Origin: Algoriphagus aestuariicola
Lineage (GTDB): Bacteria; Bacteroidota; Bacteroidia; Cytophagales; Cyclobacteriaceae
Direction: 5' to 3'
DNA: 64,000 nt
Assembly: GCF_017254835.1 (NCBI RefSeq)
Contig: NZ_JAFKCW010000004.1
Coordinates: forward strand, 213,168-277,167
Part shown: one piece after another, positions 52,578 through 61,800 of the stretch
How the letters are laid out: each line of letters begins with the position of its first letter
How positions within the stretch are numbered: the first letter of the stretch is position 1
Translations under genes and position numbers: made by a program
Notes under the pieces: model-generated
The model's input: the letters and a program-made list of their open reading frames with translations, nothing else
Told to the model about the DNA's origin: nothing
Databases searched by the model: none

Positions 52578-53171
52578 ATGGAACAAAAATTCATTTCCCA
52601 GTTGATCTCGGATTACGATCAGCTCTTGAAACTACCCCGAGAAGCGTATGAGATGGTCATTCCAAACCTGAAACAGGTTACCTTGAAAAGAGGAACGGTA
52701 ATCAAGGAGTATGGAAAGGCGGATGTCGTCAGCAGGTACCTCTGCGAAGGATTTATCGGTTCTTTCAATTCAAATGGAGAAAAAATCGAGCTATTTTCAA
52801 TCTTCAAACCTTCGGACACTGTTTTTGACGAAGTTTCCTTTCGAACGGGTATCGCCAGCTCCACGGTTTTAAGAACTATTTCAGACGTTACTTTTCTGGA
52901 ATTCCCTTCAGATGCGGAGTCCAAACTTTTGGCACAACATTCCCGATTTTCACTCCTTGCACACCGAGTGGCACATAGAATTACCGAAAGAAACAGTAGA
53001 GTCCATGCCATTGCCAAACTGGGACTTGAGAATGGGTATGCGGTCCTGATGAAGGAATTTTTTGGTCTGGAACGTGAAATAACCAATTCGGATTTAGGCT
53101 CCTTTTTTGGAGTTTCAACCAGAACGGTGGAGCGGTGGAAGCATGACCTCAAAAGTAAGAGCCATGACTAA
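52578..53171 (+). CDS. Crp/Fnr-family transcription regulator
   Basis: 197 aa from ATG 52578 (MEQKFISQLIS). An N-terminal cyclic-nucleotide-binding-like beta-roll (~20-125, with V-T-L-K-R-G-T-V-I-K-E-Y-G and R-Y-L-C-E-G-F-I-G) is followed by a long dimer helix and a C-terminal helix-turn-helix (E-I-T-N-S-D-L-G-S-F-F-G-V-S-T-R-T-V-E-R-W). The ligand is unknown, as for most Bacteroidota Crp-like proteins. Its stop lies inside the start of the terpene synthase gene (8-bp overlap), so the two are translated together, and the regulator may control this terpene locus. Confidence 0.85.
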   Translation: MEQKFISQLISDYDQLLKLPREAYEMVIPNLKQVTLKRGTVIKEYGKADVVSRYLCEGFIGSFNSNGEKIELFSIFKPSDTVFDEVSFRTGIASSTVLRTISDVTFLEFPSDAESKLLAQHSRFSLLAHRVAHRITERNSRVHAIAKLGLENGYAVLMKEFFGLEREITNSDLGSFFGVSTRTVERWKHDLKSKSHD

Positions 53172-54057
53172 CCTGATTTTCCCTTCCGCACTGAATAGCC
53201 ATACCCCAATCCTGAATGTCAAAATCCTTCGGTGGGCATGGAAGGTAGGTTTGTTTGAAAGTCCTTCTGAATTGGAACGATGCCGAATCCAAAAGGTCAA
53301 TTGGTTTGCAGGGTATCTATTCCCAGAGGAAAACTCCGATAAATTGGAGCTGATCATGCGATTTTTCCTATGCCTGTTTCTTTTGGATGATTTACTTGAC
53401 ACCTTTCCGGAATCCGATTCTTCGCCATTTTTGAAAGGACTGAAAAACAGCATTGCAATAGCCAAGCATCCTAGATTAAGTCCTTTAGGAAAAGCCCTAC
53501 TACAGTCCCATGAATCGTTGGGAAACGGAGTTTCAAGTCAGATTTGGCGTTCGGAGTGGATGGAGGCTTGGGGGCAATATCTTTCAGGACTTCAATGGGA
53601 AGTGGATAATAAATCCAATGACCAAATGCCTCGACTGGAAGACTACCGAATGCACAGACCCTCGAGTTCGGGAGTTTATCTGGCGATCCACCTACTCAGA
53701 TCCGAAGACCACCCTGATTGCTGTGAGGCTGATTTGCTGGAAGATAATGTCGCCCGATTTATTTGCCTGTCCAACGATGTAATCTCCTACGAAAAGGAAT
53801 TCTCCATTGGAGATTTTCACAATGAACTTATCATTCTGGGTAATGCTCTGGGTGAGAATGTAAAACCCTGGGCAATCCAGGAGATCAAATCAATCCAAAA
53901 ACGGATAATGGTACTTGCAAAGCAAGTCGGTTCTAAGTCCGAAGCCTGCCAACTATGGGTGGAGCGTCTTTTTTTACTCTTGGGTGGCTGTCTGGCTTGG
54001 ACAGAGGAGACTTCCAGGTATATGGCCTATGTCAACGGAAATCTGAAATCCAGCTAA
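53164..54057 (+). CDS. Class I terpene synthase-like protein
   Basis: 297 aa from ATG 53164. The metal-binding motifs of class I terpene cyclases are present with the usual spacing: D-D-L-L-D at ~75-79 and the N-x-x-x-S-x-x-x-E triad N-D-V-I-S-Y-E-K-E at ~204-212. It ends with a Tyr near the C terminus (T-S-R-Y-M-A-Y). These enzymes bind three Mg2+ and ionise a prenyl diphosphate (C10-C20) to make a cyclic or linear terpene. The product cannot be predicted. Coupling to a Crp-family gene by an 8-bp overlap is unusual. No cytochrome P450 or prenyl transferase is adjacent. Confidence 0.85.
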   Translation: MTNLIFPSALNSHTPILNVKILRWAWKVGLFESPSELERCRIQKVNWFAGYLFPEENSDKLELIMRFFLCLFLLDDLLDTFPESDSSPFLKGLKNSIAIAKHPRLSPLGKALLQSHESLGNGVSSQIWRSEWMEAWGQYLSGLQWEVDNKSNDQMPRLEDYRMHRPSSSGVYLAIHLLRSEDHPDCCEADLLEDNVARFICLSNDVISYEKEFSIGDFHNELIILGNALGENVKPWAIQEIKSIQKRIMVLAKQVGSKSEACQLWVERLFLLLGGCLAWTEETSRYMAYVNGNLKSS

Positions 54058-54073
54058 ATGAAAGGAGGACATC

Positions 54074-54268
54074 ATGCTCAGAAAACGTTGCGTCATTTAT
54101 CCCAAGGATATCCAGATCATTACCGGGCGGAGTGAGCGATACTGTCACGCCCTGATCAAAAAGATCAAAATATTCTATGGTAAGGATGATCACCAGTTCA
54201 TCACTCAGGAAGAATTCTCCGATTTTTCGGGAATCCCCATCGAACAGGTGGCACAGTACATCATCTGA
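54074..54268 (+). CDS. Small putative DNA-binding protein
   Basis: 64 aa (MLRKRCVIYPKDIQIITGRS...), with one of the few strong Shine-Dalgarno sequences in the window (AGGAGGACATC before the ATG). The pattern I-Q-I-I-T-G-R-S-E-R-Y-C-H-A-L-I-K-K-I-K followed by I-T-Q-E-E-F-S-D-F-S-G-I resembles excisionase/MerR-type helix-turn-helix peptides that are common in Bacteroidota. It follows the terpene synthase gene by 16 bp. Confidence 0.65.
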   Translation: MLRKRCVIYPKDIQIITGRSERYCHALIKKIKIFYGKDDHQFITQEEFSDFSGIPIEQVAQYII

Positions 54269-54501
54269 ACCACCCCAAGGTCACCGCTAAGATTTACCCC
54301 TGATTTTCCCGGCGACCGGCTTTTTGAAAAAGATCATGAAAAACAAGTCCAAACCAATATCGGGCATTCCTTCTATGACTCATCTTCGTCTCATCTTCGA
54401 CTCAACTTCGACTCATCTTTGGGTTTTGCCAAGAGTTGATACGGTTCAAAGGCCTAGAAGAGTCCCTGTTGGTCCATGATTTACAACCTAACCCCATCCC
54501 T

Positions 54502-55146
54502 ATGGCGATTTCAGACGATTATTTTATGGGCAAAGTATCAGGAAAGCTGGGCAACCTGATCATTTACCGGCGCAACGGGAAGCTTTGCTACCGTTCCAAA
54601 CCTGAAAAAATCTCTGTTCCTCCCTCTTCCAGGCAGATCTATCAGCGCAAAGCCTTTGCCCGGGTTTCCTCTTTTTTGGCACCGATCCGGAGTGAGCTGG
54701 AAATTGGGTTCTCCGGAATTCCGGGAGAAAACTCCAAGCGCTTTGGCAAGGCCCTTTCCCTGGCAGTGAAAAAGGCCGTTATCCCTGAAAACGGGGAACC
54801 GGTCCTATATCCTGAAAAAGTCCAGACCTCAATGGGAGATTTATTGCCTCCTTCCGACTGTCAGCTTTTTTGGGAAAATGAAAACAGGATTTTGCTAAAC
54901 TGGAGACCAAATTCCTTTGAAGGAAACGGGAAGGAGGGGGACAGGATTTTTTATCTGGCCTATGATCCCCAGCAAAAACAAAAGTGGAGCGTGACAGAAG
55001 GGGAGTATCGCAAAAATGGGGGTATGGTGATTCAATTTCCCTGGTCCGGCCCTTTGTCAGGGAGGTTCTATCATTTTGTTTCCTTTTACAGCAAGCGCAA
55101 AAGCGGTTTTGAATTTTCGGATTCCGTTTGTTTGGGAAGGATTTGA
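54502..55146 (+). CDS. DUF6266-like protein
   Basis: 214 aa from ATG 54502 (MAISDDYFMGKVSGKLGNLI). The N-terminal pattern G-K-V-S-G-K-L-G-N-L-I-I-Y-R-R-N-G-K-L-C-Y-R-S-K-P is typical of DUF6266 proteins of Bacteroidota, and the C-terminal ~90 residues are beta-rich (L-L-N-W-R-P-N-S, F-Y-H-F-V-S-F). Function unknown; often found near phage-like genes. The N terminus resembles that of the protein at 56922. Confidence 0.65.
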   Translation: MAISDDYFMGKVSGKLGNLIIYRRNGKLCYRSKPEKISVPPSSRQIYQRKAFARVSSFLAPIRSELEIGFSGIPGENSKRFGKALSLAVKKAVIPENGEPVLYPEKVQTSMGDLLPPSDCQLFWENENRILLNWRPNSFEGNGKEGDRIFYLAYDPQQKQKWSVTEGEYRKNGGMVIQFPWSGPLSGRFYHFVSFYSKRKSGFEFSDSVCLGRI

Positions 55147-55479
55147 TGGGGGTAAGGCTGGTCGGGATTTGTAATCTCGACCCGATTTCTTAGGATTTTC
55201 AATCCGTCGATGCTTTGTTCTCCGTACCTCGGCATCAACCTTTCGATTCCAACCATATTCCTGCGCCGAGGTCAATGGCATTTTTGTCTTTTTTACCGTG
55301 GGTTACAGCCTTCGTACCTCAGGCCTCACCCACGGCTATTCATGGTTGGACCCCTTCGGGGTCAGACTCCAAGCCCCAGGCCTTTGGCGGGCACAAATCC
55401 CAATTCGGATAGGCGCGCGGGCCGACGTGGACCTGTCCGCCGCAGTAGGAAGCGGGCCGGCGTCCGGCCGAGTGCGGTT

Positions 55480-55576
55480 AGGACTGAGCGTGTAGGATTA
55501 GCCCGCCGCGGCGGGCTAATCTAGCGAGAGCCTGTCCCGATCGCGCAGCGTATCGGGAGGCCAGCTTGCAGGGCGG
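55480..55576 (+). repeat. Palindromic cassette with perfect hairpin and nested insert
   Basis: GGACTGAGCGTGTAG, arms GATTAGCCCGC/GCGGGCTAATC, CTAGCGAG, a nested AGCCTGTCCCGAT...ATCGGGAG, CCAGCTTGCAGGG. Except for the insert it equals the copy at 19635. Confidence 0.75.
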
Positions 55577-55590
55577 GCCACGTCTTGATC

Positions 55591-55638
55591 GTTCTTTTTC
55601 ATCAAAGCCTGTCCCGATTATTTCGGGAGAAAAAGAAC
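55591..55638. repeat. GTTCTTTTTC hairpin with nested insert
   Basis: Same as 18418 and 19712: GTTCTTTTTC/GAAAAAGAAC with a CCTGTCCCGA...TCGGGAG insert at the loop. Confidence 0.7.
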
Positions 55639-56026
55639 ATAAAGAAATCAACGATGGAGGTTCCAGAGCGCCTGCCCCAACGGTTTTTACTTCCACCTGC
55701 ATTCAAATTCTCCTCGGCATTTCCCGTCTGCTTCCCAATTCCCAATTCCTCTCCACTGGTCAGTGCCTTCCTCGCCGCTAGGCGGGTCCCCACGGACCAC
55801 TGGACCATTTGGCGTCACCGCTCCGTCCTCCGGCATTATTTCTTCTGCTGTTACCATGTTTCCTGCGCCGGAGGTCAATGGCATTTTTGTCTTTTTTACC
55901 GTGGGTTACAGCCTTCGTACCTCAGGCCTCACCCACGGCTATTCATGGTTGGACCCCTTTGGGGTCAGACTCCAAGCCCCAGGCCTTTGGCGGGCACAAA
56001 TCCCAATTCGGATAGGCGCGTTCGGG

Positions 56027-56089
56027 GGACAAACCGTTAGGAAACAGCCCGGTGGGCTGTTTTAGGTTTGGGCCAGACTGTAGGGTTGG
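56027..56089 (+). repeat. Palindromic cassette, CAAACC subfamily
   Basis: GGACAAACCGTTAGG, arms AAACAGCCC/GGGCTGTTT, GGTTTGGGCCAGACTG. Near-identical to 18854. Confidence 0.75.
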
Positions 56090-56150
56090 CAAAGTTACTC
56101 CGGCGTCTGGCCTAGTGCGGTAGGAGCTTTGCCACGTCTTGACCTTTTGG

Positions 56151-56216
56151 TTCCACCCCTGCGTCCCGGCTCCTCGCTAAAAATACCCACCGGGTATTTT
56201 TTTAACGCTCGGCCCT
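56151..56216 (-). repeat. Palindromic cassette, GAGCG subfamily (reverse)
   Basis: AAATACCC/GGGTATTT hairpin with standard flanks, 270 bp from the uninterrupted host hairpin at 56484. Confidence 0.75.
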
Positions 56217-56419
56217 CCCCCACGGCCTGTGTCCCCACAGGCCCCTCTTCTCCGTCCACTCCACCGGTCAGTGCCTGCCTCGCCGCTAGGCGGGTCCCAC
56301 GAACCATCGAACCAGCGTCACCGCTCCGTCCTACGGCACTCATTCACCTATTCTGGGTCCTGACTTCGAACCCCGGCCTTTGGCGGACACAAATCCCACT
56401 TCGGATAGGCGGGTGGGCC

Positions 56420-56472
56420 GACGCAAAAGCGGGCCGGCGTTTGGCCCGGTGCGGTAGGAGCTTTTTTGCGTC
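56420..56472. repeat. 53-nt stem module, GACGCAAA variant
   Basis: GACGCAAAA (56420-56428) pairs with TTTTGCGTC (56464-56472) around AGCGGGCCGGCG...CCGGTGCGGTAGGAGC. Same span as the GACGTGGC and GACGCAGC copies. Confidence 0.7.
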
Positions 56473-56483
56473 TTGACCTTTTG

Positions 56484-56509
56484 GTCCTTTTGGGTCAAGC
56501 CAAAAGGAC
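56484..56509. repeat. GTCCTTTTGG hairpin without cassette
   Basis: GTCCTTTTGG, loop GTCAAG, CCAAAAGGAC. The corresponding sites at 1968, 2670, 18978 and 50896 have a ~66-bp cassette between CTTTTGGT and GGTCAAG. Confidence 0.7.
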
Positions 56510-56921
56510 GTGAAAGAAAACAACCGTCGAGGTTCCTGAGGCTTCACCAAAGCCCTGTTGCTTGAATGCTGGATTATTTACCAAATCAATCGCCTTTTCC
56601 AATCCATATCCCTGTGCTGAGGTTGAAACTTCTAATCCATTTTACCTAGTGTTAAAACCCCAGGCTATGGCATCGGCCGTGCCTATGTGACCGTGGTCTG
56701 TGGACCATTGACCAAAGTTCCACCAAAGTCATCCTACACAGACCTCGACTTCGCTCGATCTGACACGAGACATGCGGCATCCGACTGCCTGCCGCTTACC
56801 GCAAACTGTACACTGCCATTTCCTTCCCAATCCGCGAAATCCGCATAGACCGCACATTCGATTGATAGCCAAGGCACTAGGTCTGACCTTGGGAGCATGT
56901 TTCACTTAAACCCATAGGATT

Positions 56922-57671
56922 ATGGCAAAACAGACAGGAGTGATCACACTCAAGGGGCCGGTCGGGAGACTGTCCTTTTACAAGACCAGAAACGGCTATC
57001 TGGCCCGCGAAAAGGGCGGGGTGGAGAAATCCCGGATCATGAACGATCCCCGATACGCCCGTACCCGGGAAAATATCCGAGAGTTTACCGACAACGCCAC
57101 CTCCTCCAAGCTGCTGCGGGACGCGCTGCGGCCGGTGATCTCGCAAATTGGGGACAAGCGGCTCAACCTGCGCATCACCCAGATGCTGATGCAGGTGCTC
57201 AAGTCCGACGAGGTCAACGTCCGGGGTGACCGCCGGGTGAAGGAAGGCAACTGGGAGCTGCTCCGTGACTTGGAGCTCAACGCGGGTTCCTCCCTGGGGA
57301 GTACGCTTTATTTCGAACTGCAGACCAGCAATGGGGCGGCTTCATTTGACGTACAGCTTCCCGCCTTTGTACCCCGGGACATGATAGCCATCCCGGGGGG
57401 AGCCACCCATTTCAGGCTTTCCGCTACCGGAGTGGGACTGGATTTTGACCAGAGTACGCGCACGGTGGTACAGGCCTCAGCCCCAGTACACTCGGTGCTG
57501 GATGCCTTCACCGTCCAGACGCTCTCCGTGGCCAAGTCCCAATTGGCCGGTACCCACTTTGCCTTTCTGCTAAGTGTGGAGTTCATCCAGCTGGTCAATG
57601 GGATGGAGTATGCCATCAACAACGGAGCGCATAACGCGGCCAAGATCATCTTGGTAGAAAAAGCCGCCTAA
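56922..57671 (+). CDS. DUF6266-like N terminus, unknown protein of a phage-like cluster
   Basis: 249 aa. The start MAKQTGVITLKGPVGRLSFY...GYLAREKGGV is similar in pattern to the protein at 54502 (glycine-rich, G-x-x-G-x-L-x-x-Y-x-x-x-x-G). The rest is beta-rich with F-V-P-R-D-M-I-A-I-P-G-G-A-T-H-F. Function unknown. Its TAA overlaps the ATG of the DUF5675 gene (TAATG), so it heads a small operon with a holin-like gene and might be a structural protein of a phage remnant or tail-like particle. Confidence 0.65.
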   Translation: MAKQTGVITLKGPVGRLSFYKTRNGYLAREKGGVEKSRIMNDPRYARTRENIREFTDNATSSKLLRDALRPVISQIGDKRLNLRITQMLMQVLKSDEVNVRGDRRVKEGNWELLRDLELNAGSSLGSTLYFELQTSNGAASFDVQLPAFVPRDMIAIPGGATHFRLSATGVGLDFDQSTRTVVQASAPVHSVLDAFTVQTLSVAKSQLAGTHFAFLLSVEFIQLVNGMEYAINNGAHNAAKIILVEKAA

Positions 57672-58099
57672 TGCGCCTGCTGCTTAAGCGAAGATATACT
57701 CCCCGGGGAACCCTGGGGAGGCTCTTCTTGGGAAGCCGCCAGTTGTGCTTTATCCGGGAGGCTCCGAAGTCCTGCTACAGTCCCAGCCGACATTGTCTGG
57801 AAGAGGGGGTGTACGAGCTGGAACCGGTCCACACCGAGGCGGAGGGCTGGAGGATCAGGCTGGGGGACGGAGGCTGGATACTTTCCAAAGCTCCTGACCG
57901 TGTTCCCGAAACGGGTGAGCTCTGTCCGGTGACGGCTTATAGAGCAGATGGCACTCCCTTGTTTACCCGTCTGGCTTTTCTCAAACTCCTCGATGAGTTG
58001 GAGGAGGCATGGGGAGGGGGAGAGGTAGTGGAGTTGGAAGTGGTGTCACGGGGAGTTCCCTATCGCCTGGAGTCATGCCGGATACCGTCCTACTCCTAG
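57671..58099 (+). CDS. DUF5675-like protein
   Basis: 142 aa. The N terminus (L-L-L-K-R-R-Y-T-P-R-G-T-L-G-R-L-F-L, then C-F-I-R-E-A, then C-L-E-E-G-V-Y-E-L) follows the DUF5675 pattern, found in phage and phage-like lysis cassettes. Biochemical activity is not known to me. It is coupled to the preceding gene by a 1-bp overlap and overlaps the next gene by 25 bp. Confidence 0.7.
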   Translation: MRLLLKRRYTPRGTLGRLFLGSRQLCFIREAPKSCYSPSRHCLEEGVYELEPVHTEAEGWRIRLGDGGWILSKAPDRVPETGELCPVTAYRADGTPLFTRLAFLKLLDELEEAWGGGEVVELEVVSRGVPYRLESCRIPSYS

Positions 58100-58293
58100 G
58101 CCTGACAGGGGCCATCATCTCGGCGCTGCTGTCGGTGATTGCCTACTTTCTGAAGTTCCTGGTACAGGATTTCCGAAAGCTGCAGCAGGATTTTCTGGAG
58201 ATCAAAGGCCGTCAGGAGAGCCTGAGGGCGGAGATCGACCGGATATCCGTGGTGTTGCTTTTCTTGAAAAAGCAGCTGATCAGAAAAGTTTAG
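58075..58293 (+). CDS. Small membrane/coiled-coil protein
   Basis: 72 aa from ATG 58075 (MPDTVLLLGLTGAIISALLSVIAYFL). One membrane helix is followed by a charged amphipathic helix (Q-D-F-R-K-L-Q-Q-D-F-L-E-I-K-G-R-Q-E-S-L-R-A-E-I). The layout is that of phage spanin-, holin- or haemolysin XhlA-like accessory proteins. It overlaps the DUF5675 gene. Confidence 0.6.
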   Translation: MPDTVLLLGLTGAIISALLSVIAYFLKFLVQDFRKLQQDFLEIKGRQESLRAEIDRISVVLLFLKKQLIRKV

Positions 58294-58461
58294 CGGGAAC
58301 AATGTTCAATTGATAATTGACAATGACCAACAACAGGTGGTCAACGAACAGTGCCTGTGCACCTGAGGTATATCAGGACCACTGGCCACTGCGACTGACC
58401 ACTGGCAACTGAACACTGACCTCCCACTTAACTCTTAATTATTAACACTTAACTAATAAAT
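58294..58461. repeat. Quasi-repeat spacer
   Basis: Made of short near-repeats of the form CCACTGGC, ACTGACC and CAACTGAACACTGACC (58378-58422). Similar words occur at 43250-43290 inside the TlpA-like gene and near 42814 and 56690. Confidence 0.5.
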
Positions 58462-58713
58462 ATGACAACAATCGATGAAATTAAACACCGGGCTTTGGCC
58501 CCAACACCGCCTTTCTTCCAGTTTCTGAAAAAGGCGGGATTACTCATCGCCGCCATCGGCACAGCCATGCTGACCGCACCGGGCGAGGTACCTGAAATCC
58601 TCCTGGCCTATGCGGGCCATGCGGTGACCGCAGGCACCATCCTGGTGAGCATCTGCCAGCTAACCGTCGATGAAGGCAAGCTGGAGGAAAAGCTGCTGCA
58701 GGTGGTGAAGTAA
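58462..58713 (+). CDS. Holin-like small membrane protein
   Basis: 83 aa with two hydrophobic helices (~25-45 and ~52-68), a polar turn (T-A-P-G-E-V-P-E) and a charged tail (D-E-G-K-L-E-E-K-L), the layout of class II holins. As the last gene of the DUF5675 cluster it would make membrane holes for lysis or release. A strong terminator follows. Confidence 0.65.
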   Translation: MTTIDEIKHRALAPTPPFFQFLKKAGLLIAAIGTAMLTAPGEVPEILLAYAGHAVTAGTILVSICQLTVDEGKLEEKLLQVVK

Positions 58714-58735
58714 ACCAGTAATACCTTACAAATTG

Positions 58736-58768
58736 AAACCCGGGCAGGATTCCTGTCCGGGTTTTTTT
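58736..58768 (+). terminator. Intrinsic terminator of the phage-like cluster
   Basis: AAACCCGG-CAGGA type arms (AACCCGGGCAGGA/TGTCCGGGTT) with a short loop TTCC and seven T. Confidence 0.9.
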
Positions 58769-58876
58769 ATTCATCCAAAACTCCGAATTGTGGGTACCCA
58801 TTCAGCCTCCACTAGGCATAATTAAGAATGACCATCCTTTTCGAAGCGGTTTTTATTGAGGCATGTCAAGCCATCC

Positions 58877-61800
58877 TCATCGTCTGAGGATTAGTTTATG
58901 GTATTCCCGATTTGCTCCCCAGGCGATTTCGAGGGTGTATACGCCTGCAGCCTTTGTTTTTAGTCGTTCTGACACCAGGATTCCGAGGGCTTCATTTCCT
59001 TCGGATTCGATGAGCTCAAATTGTCCAGTAGAAGATATGATCCTGAGGGTGACGGGCTCGTCGTGGTAGACTTCCTTGCTCAGTAGTTCAAGGTTAACCA
59101 CTTCCCCATTTGTGGGGTTTGGATATACCCTCCAATACGTCGTGCCAGCTACAGGCGGTACTTGGATGGACTTGGTGACACTATAAGATGATTCACCATC
59201 AAAGTCTACCTGTCTCAGTCGGTAGAACACGTTCCCTCCGGCCAAAGGCAAGTTCAAATCTTGGAAGGCGTATTTCATTGGCTGTTCCGAGTAGCCAGCT
59301 CCCGGTACTTGTCCAACTACCGTCCAGTTTTTGATTCCGTCCACTGAGCGTTCGATTTCGAAATGGGAATTTTCCCACTCTTTGGCAGTAGCCCAAGTCA
59401 GTTCACCAGAGCGGGACGTTGGATTGTATTGGGCGTCAAAGTGCAGGTATTCAACGGAGAGGATGCGGTAGTTGAAGAAATATATATAAACGACACCGTC
59501 TCCTCCTTTTCCACCACCATAATAGCCGGCCCCTCCACCTGAACCTGTTTTATCGACGCCTGGATAACCGACAGGGCTAGTCCCACTTAAGTTTCCACTG
59601 CCTCCGATCATTATTCCGCCAGCAGATCCGCCCTCACCGATTTTGTCTGTTCCGTTAAAATATCTTCCAATTCCTCCACCTCCGGCGCCAAAATATCTCG
59701 TGGAATCGCCGAAATTAAGAACTCTTCCATCTCCACCTCTTCCCCCTTCTCCTTGGCCGTTGCCAGCTGCTTTGCCATTTTGGCCATCGTTTCCACTTCC
59801 CCAAGGGATCAGTCCTCCTCCGCCACCCCCGGCAACCGAGTTTTGAGGAGCACTGTAATCCCCACTTCCTCCTATGTTTCCTTGGTACACAATGACATTT
59901 GTTCCCGAATAAGTAATAGGTATTACGCTTCCCCCCACACCATATGTTTGAGCCGGATTTGGGCTAGCCCCGCCTCCCCCACCGGAAGATCCGCTTCCTC
60001 CTTGATTAGTAGTTTGCGAGCCACCTCCGCCTCCGCCTGGGACTGAAATATTTATATTACTTCCATTTAGGGTACCCGAAAATGTTGAAGGATATCCATT
60101 TATTCCATTCGCGTTGATCCCGGTTGCTCCAGGACCTCCTTGTCCCACTTCAATTTGGAAATTGGAACCCGCAGGCATACCATATGGACTTGAAACAGAA
60201 AATCTTTGCTGAATTATAGAGCCTGAGCCCCCGCCACCGGATCCCTCGCCGCTGCCGCCTCCGCCTCCGCCGCTTCCGACAACTACGGTGAATTCAGCCA
60301 ATCCTGCTGGAGCGATCCATGTGTCGTCGCAGGTATATTCGATAATTGTGGTTCCAGATTTAGATCCATCGTCAACAATCTTGACACAGTCCGTTTGATC
60401 GGCATCAGGACAGGAATAGGAAATGACAATCAAGCCATTGCCTCCGTCGCCATCTTGGCCTTGAGCTCTAGTTCCTCCTCCTCCGGGTGACTTTCCGTCT
60501 GCCCGAGTTTGGCCCCCAGTTTGACTTCCTAGTGGGCCGCCAGCATCTCCTCCATTTGAACCAATAGAATTATCGCCATTTTCACCAGAAAATCTATTAT
60601 CAAAGGTACCACCACTGCCATTTCCAAGTCCACCGTTTGCAAAAACTAGGCTATTTCCTAATTGATCTGCAATATTTGAATCCCTCGTTGCATAAGATAC
60701 GCCACCATTATTTCCACCTCTAGCTCCTCCTTGTCCCACAAATATCCCTATCGCTTCTCCTGGAGTTACTGGAATATTTTTCCGAATAGAGTAGCCTCCG
60801 CCACCTGCCCCACTTGCATTCCCACCACCGCCTCCAGCTCCATAGACCTCAATAGTGATGCTGTATACATTGGCCGGCACATAGAAAGTACTATTTGCGC
60901 TATAAACCGCTGAACACACCCCAAAATAAGTCGTTGGGGGGGTGGGCAAGGTTATAGTGCATACATCCGTTGACTTTTTGATAGTCAAAATCTGTACTGT
61001 GTAAGTATCAACATTGCTTGTAATAGGAATGGTACTAAAGGTGCCCCGACCATTGGTCACAGTAGCCATGGCAGAATGTGTGGTAAAAAGTCCATTTGCC
61101 TGTTTGATCTGATAGGAAATCTCGTACGTTCCGTTCAACATGGAAGTGGGATCACCATAGAAAAACACGGTAGCGGTACCCCCGATAGAGGTAGCGGATA
61201 CTGATGATATATCAGTAATGTTATATACTGGCGTCACATCGATAGTTCCGGTGGCAGTCATGCCATTGATGCAGTTGCCACTCAGAGGAATGCTGTAGGA
61301 GTACAGGCCAGTTGTTGTTGCAGTTCCCGAGAAAGTGATTGTGTTTCCAGAGAAGGAAGCGGAAATTCCGGGTGGCAACCCATTTACTCCAGGTATTCCA
61401 GGCTGGTCTATGCCAGTAACTCCGGATGTAGTTTGAGTAAATGGTGTTAGGGTCGGGCTATTAATACAAACGCTTGGGAAAGCTACCGAGGTAGGACCCA
61501 CCGTAGCAAAAGGTTCAACTGTTGTGGTAGATATAGCCGGGGTCGTGGCCACACAACCGGTCGTTGGCTCAGTATAGCTAACGGTTACATTTTTTGATCC
61601 TGGGGTCAACCATTGGATAGTAGCAGTCGGATTTGCACTACCAAAACCACCCGAAGTTATAGAATAATCTACTCCAAGCGTACCCGGAATATTCCATACA
61701 TAGTTGGATTTTCCAGATTGGGTTTCATAAGTCACCCCTTGCTGAACACACACTAATGGGCTTGGAGATGTGGTAAATGTTGGAGTGGGAAGCGGGTTTA

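Larger units (their letters stand above)
55147..56921. repeat. 1.8-kb mosaic repeat island
   Basis: No credible gene. Contents are a CCGTGGG/CCCACGG plus GACCCCTT(C/T)GGGGTC block twice (~55297-55370, 55899-55970), a cassette with nested hairpin (55480), a GTTCTTTTTC hairpin (55591), and cassettes at 56027 and 56151. The stem module variant (56420), the uninterrupted GTCCTTTTGG hairpin (56484) and the ~200-bp tail shared with 2041-2250 follow. After 56690 the sequence is quasi-repeat (GACCGTGGTCTGTGGACC) and then plain intergenic DNA. Confidence 0.8.
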
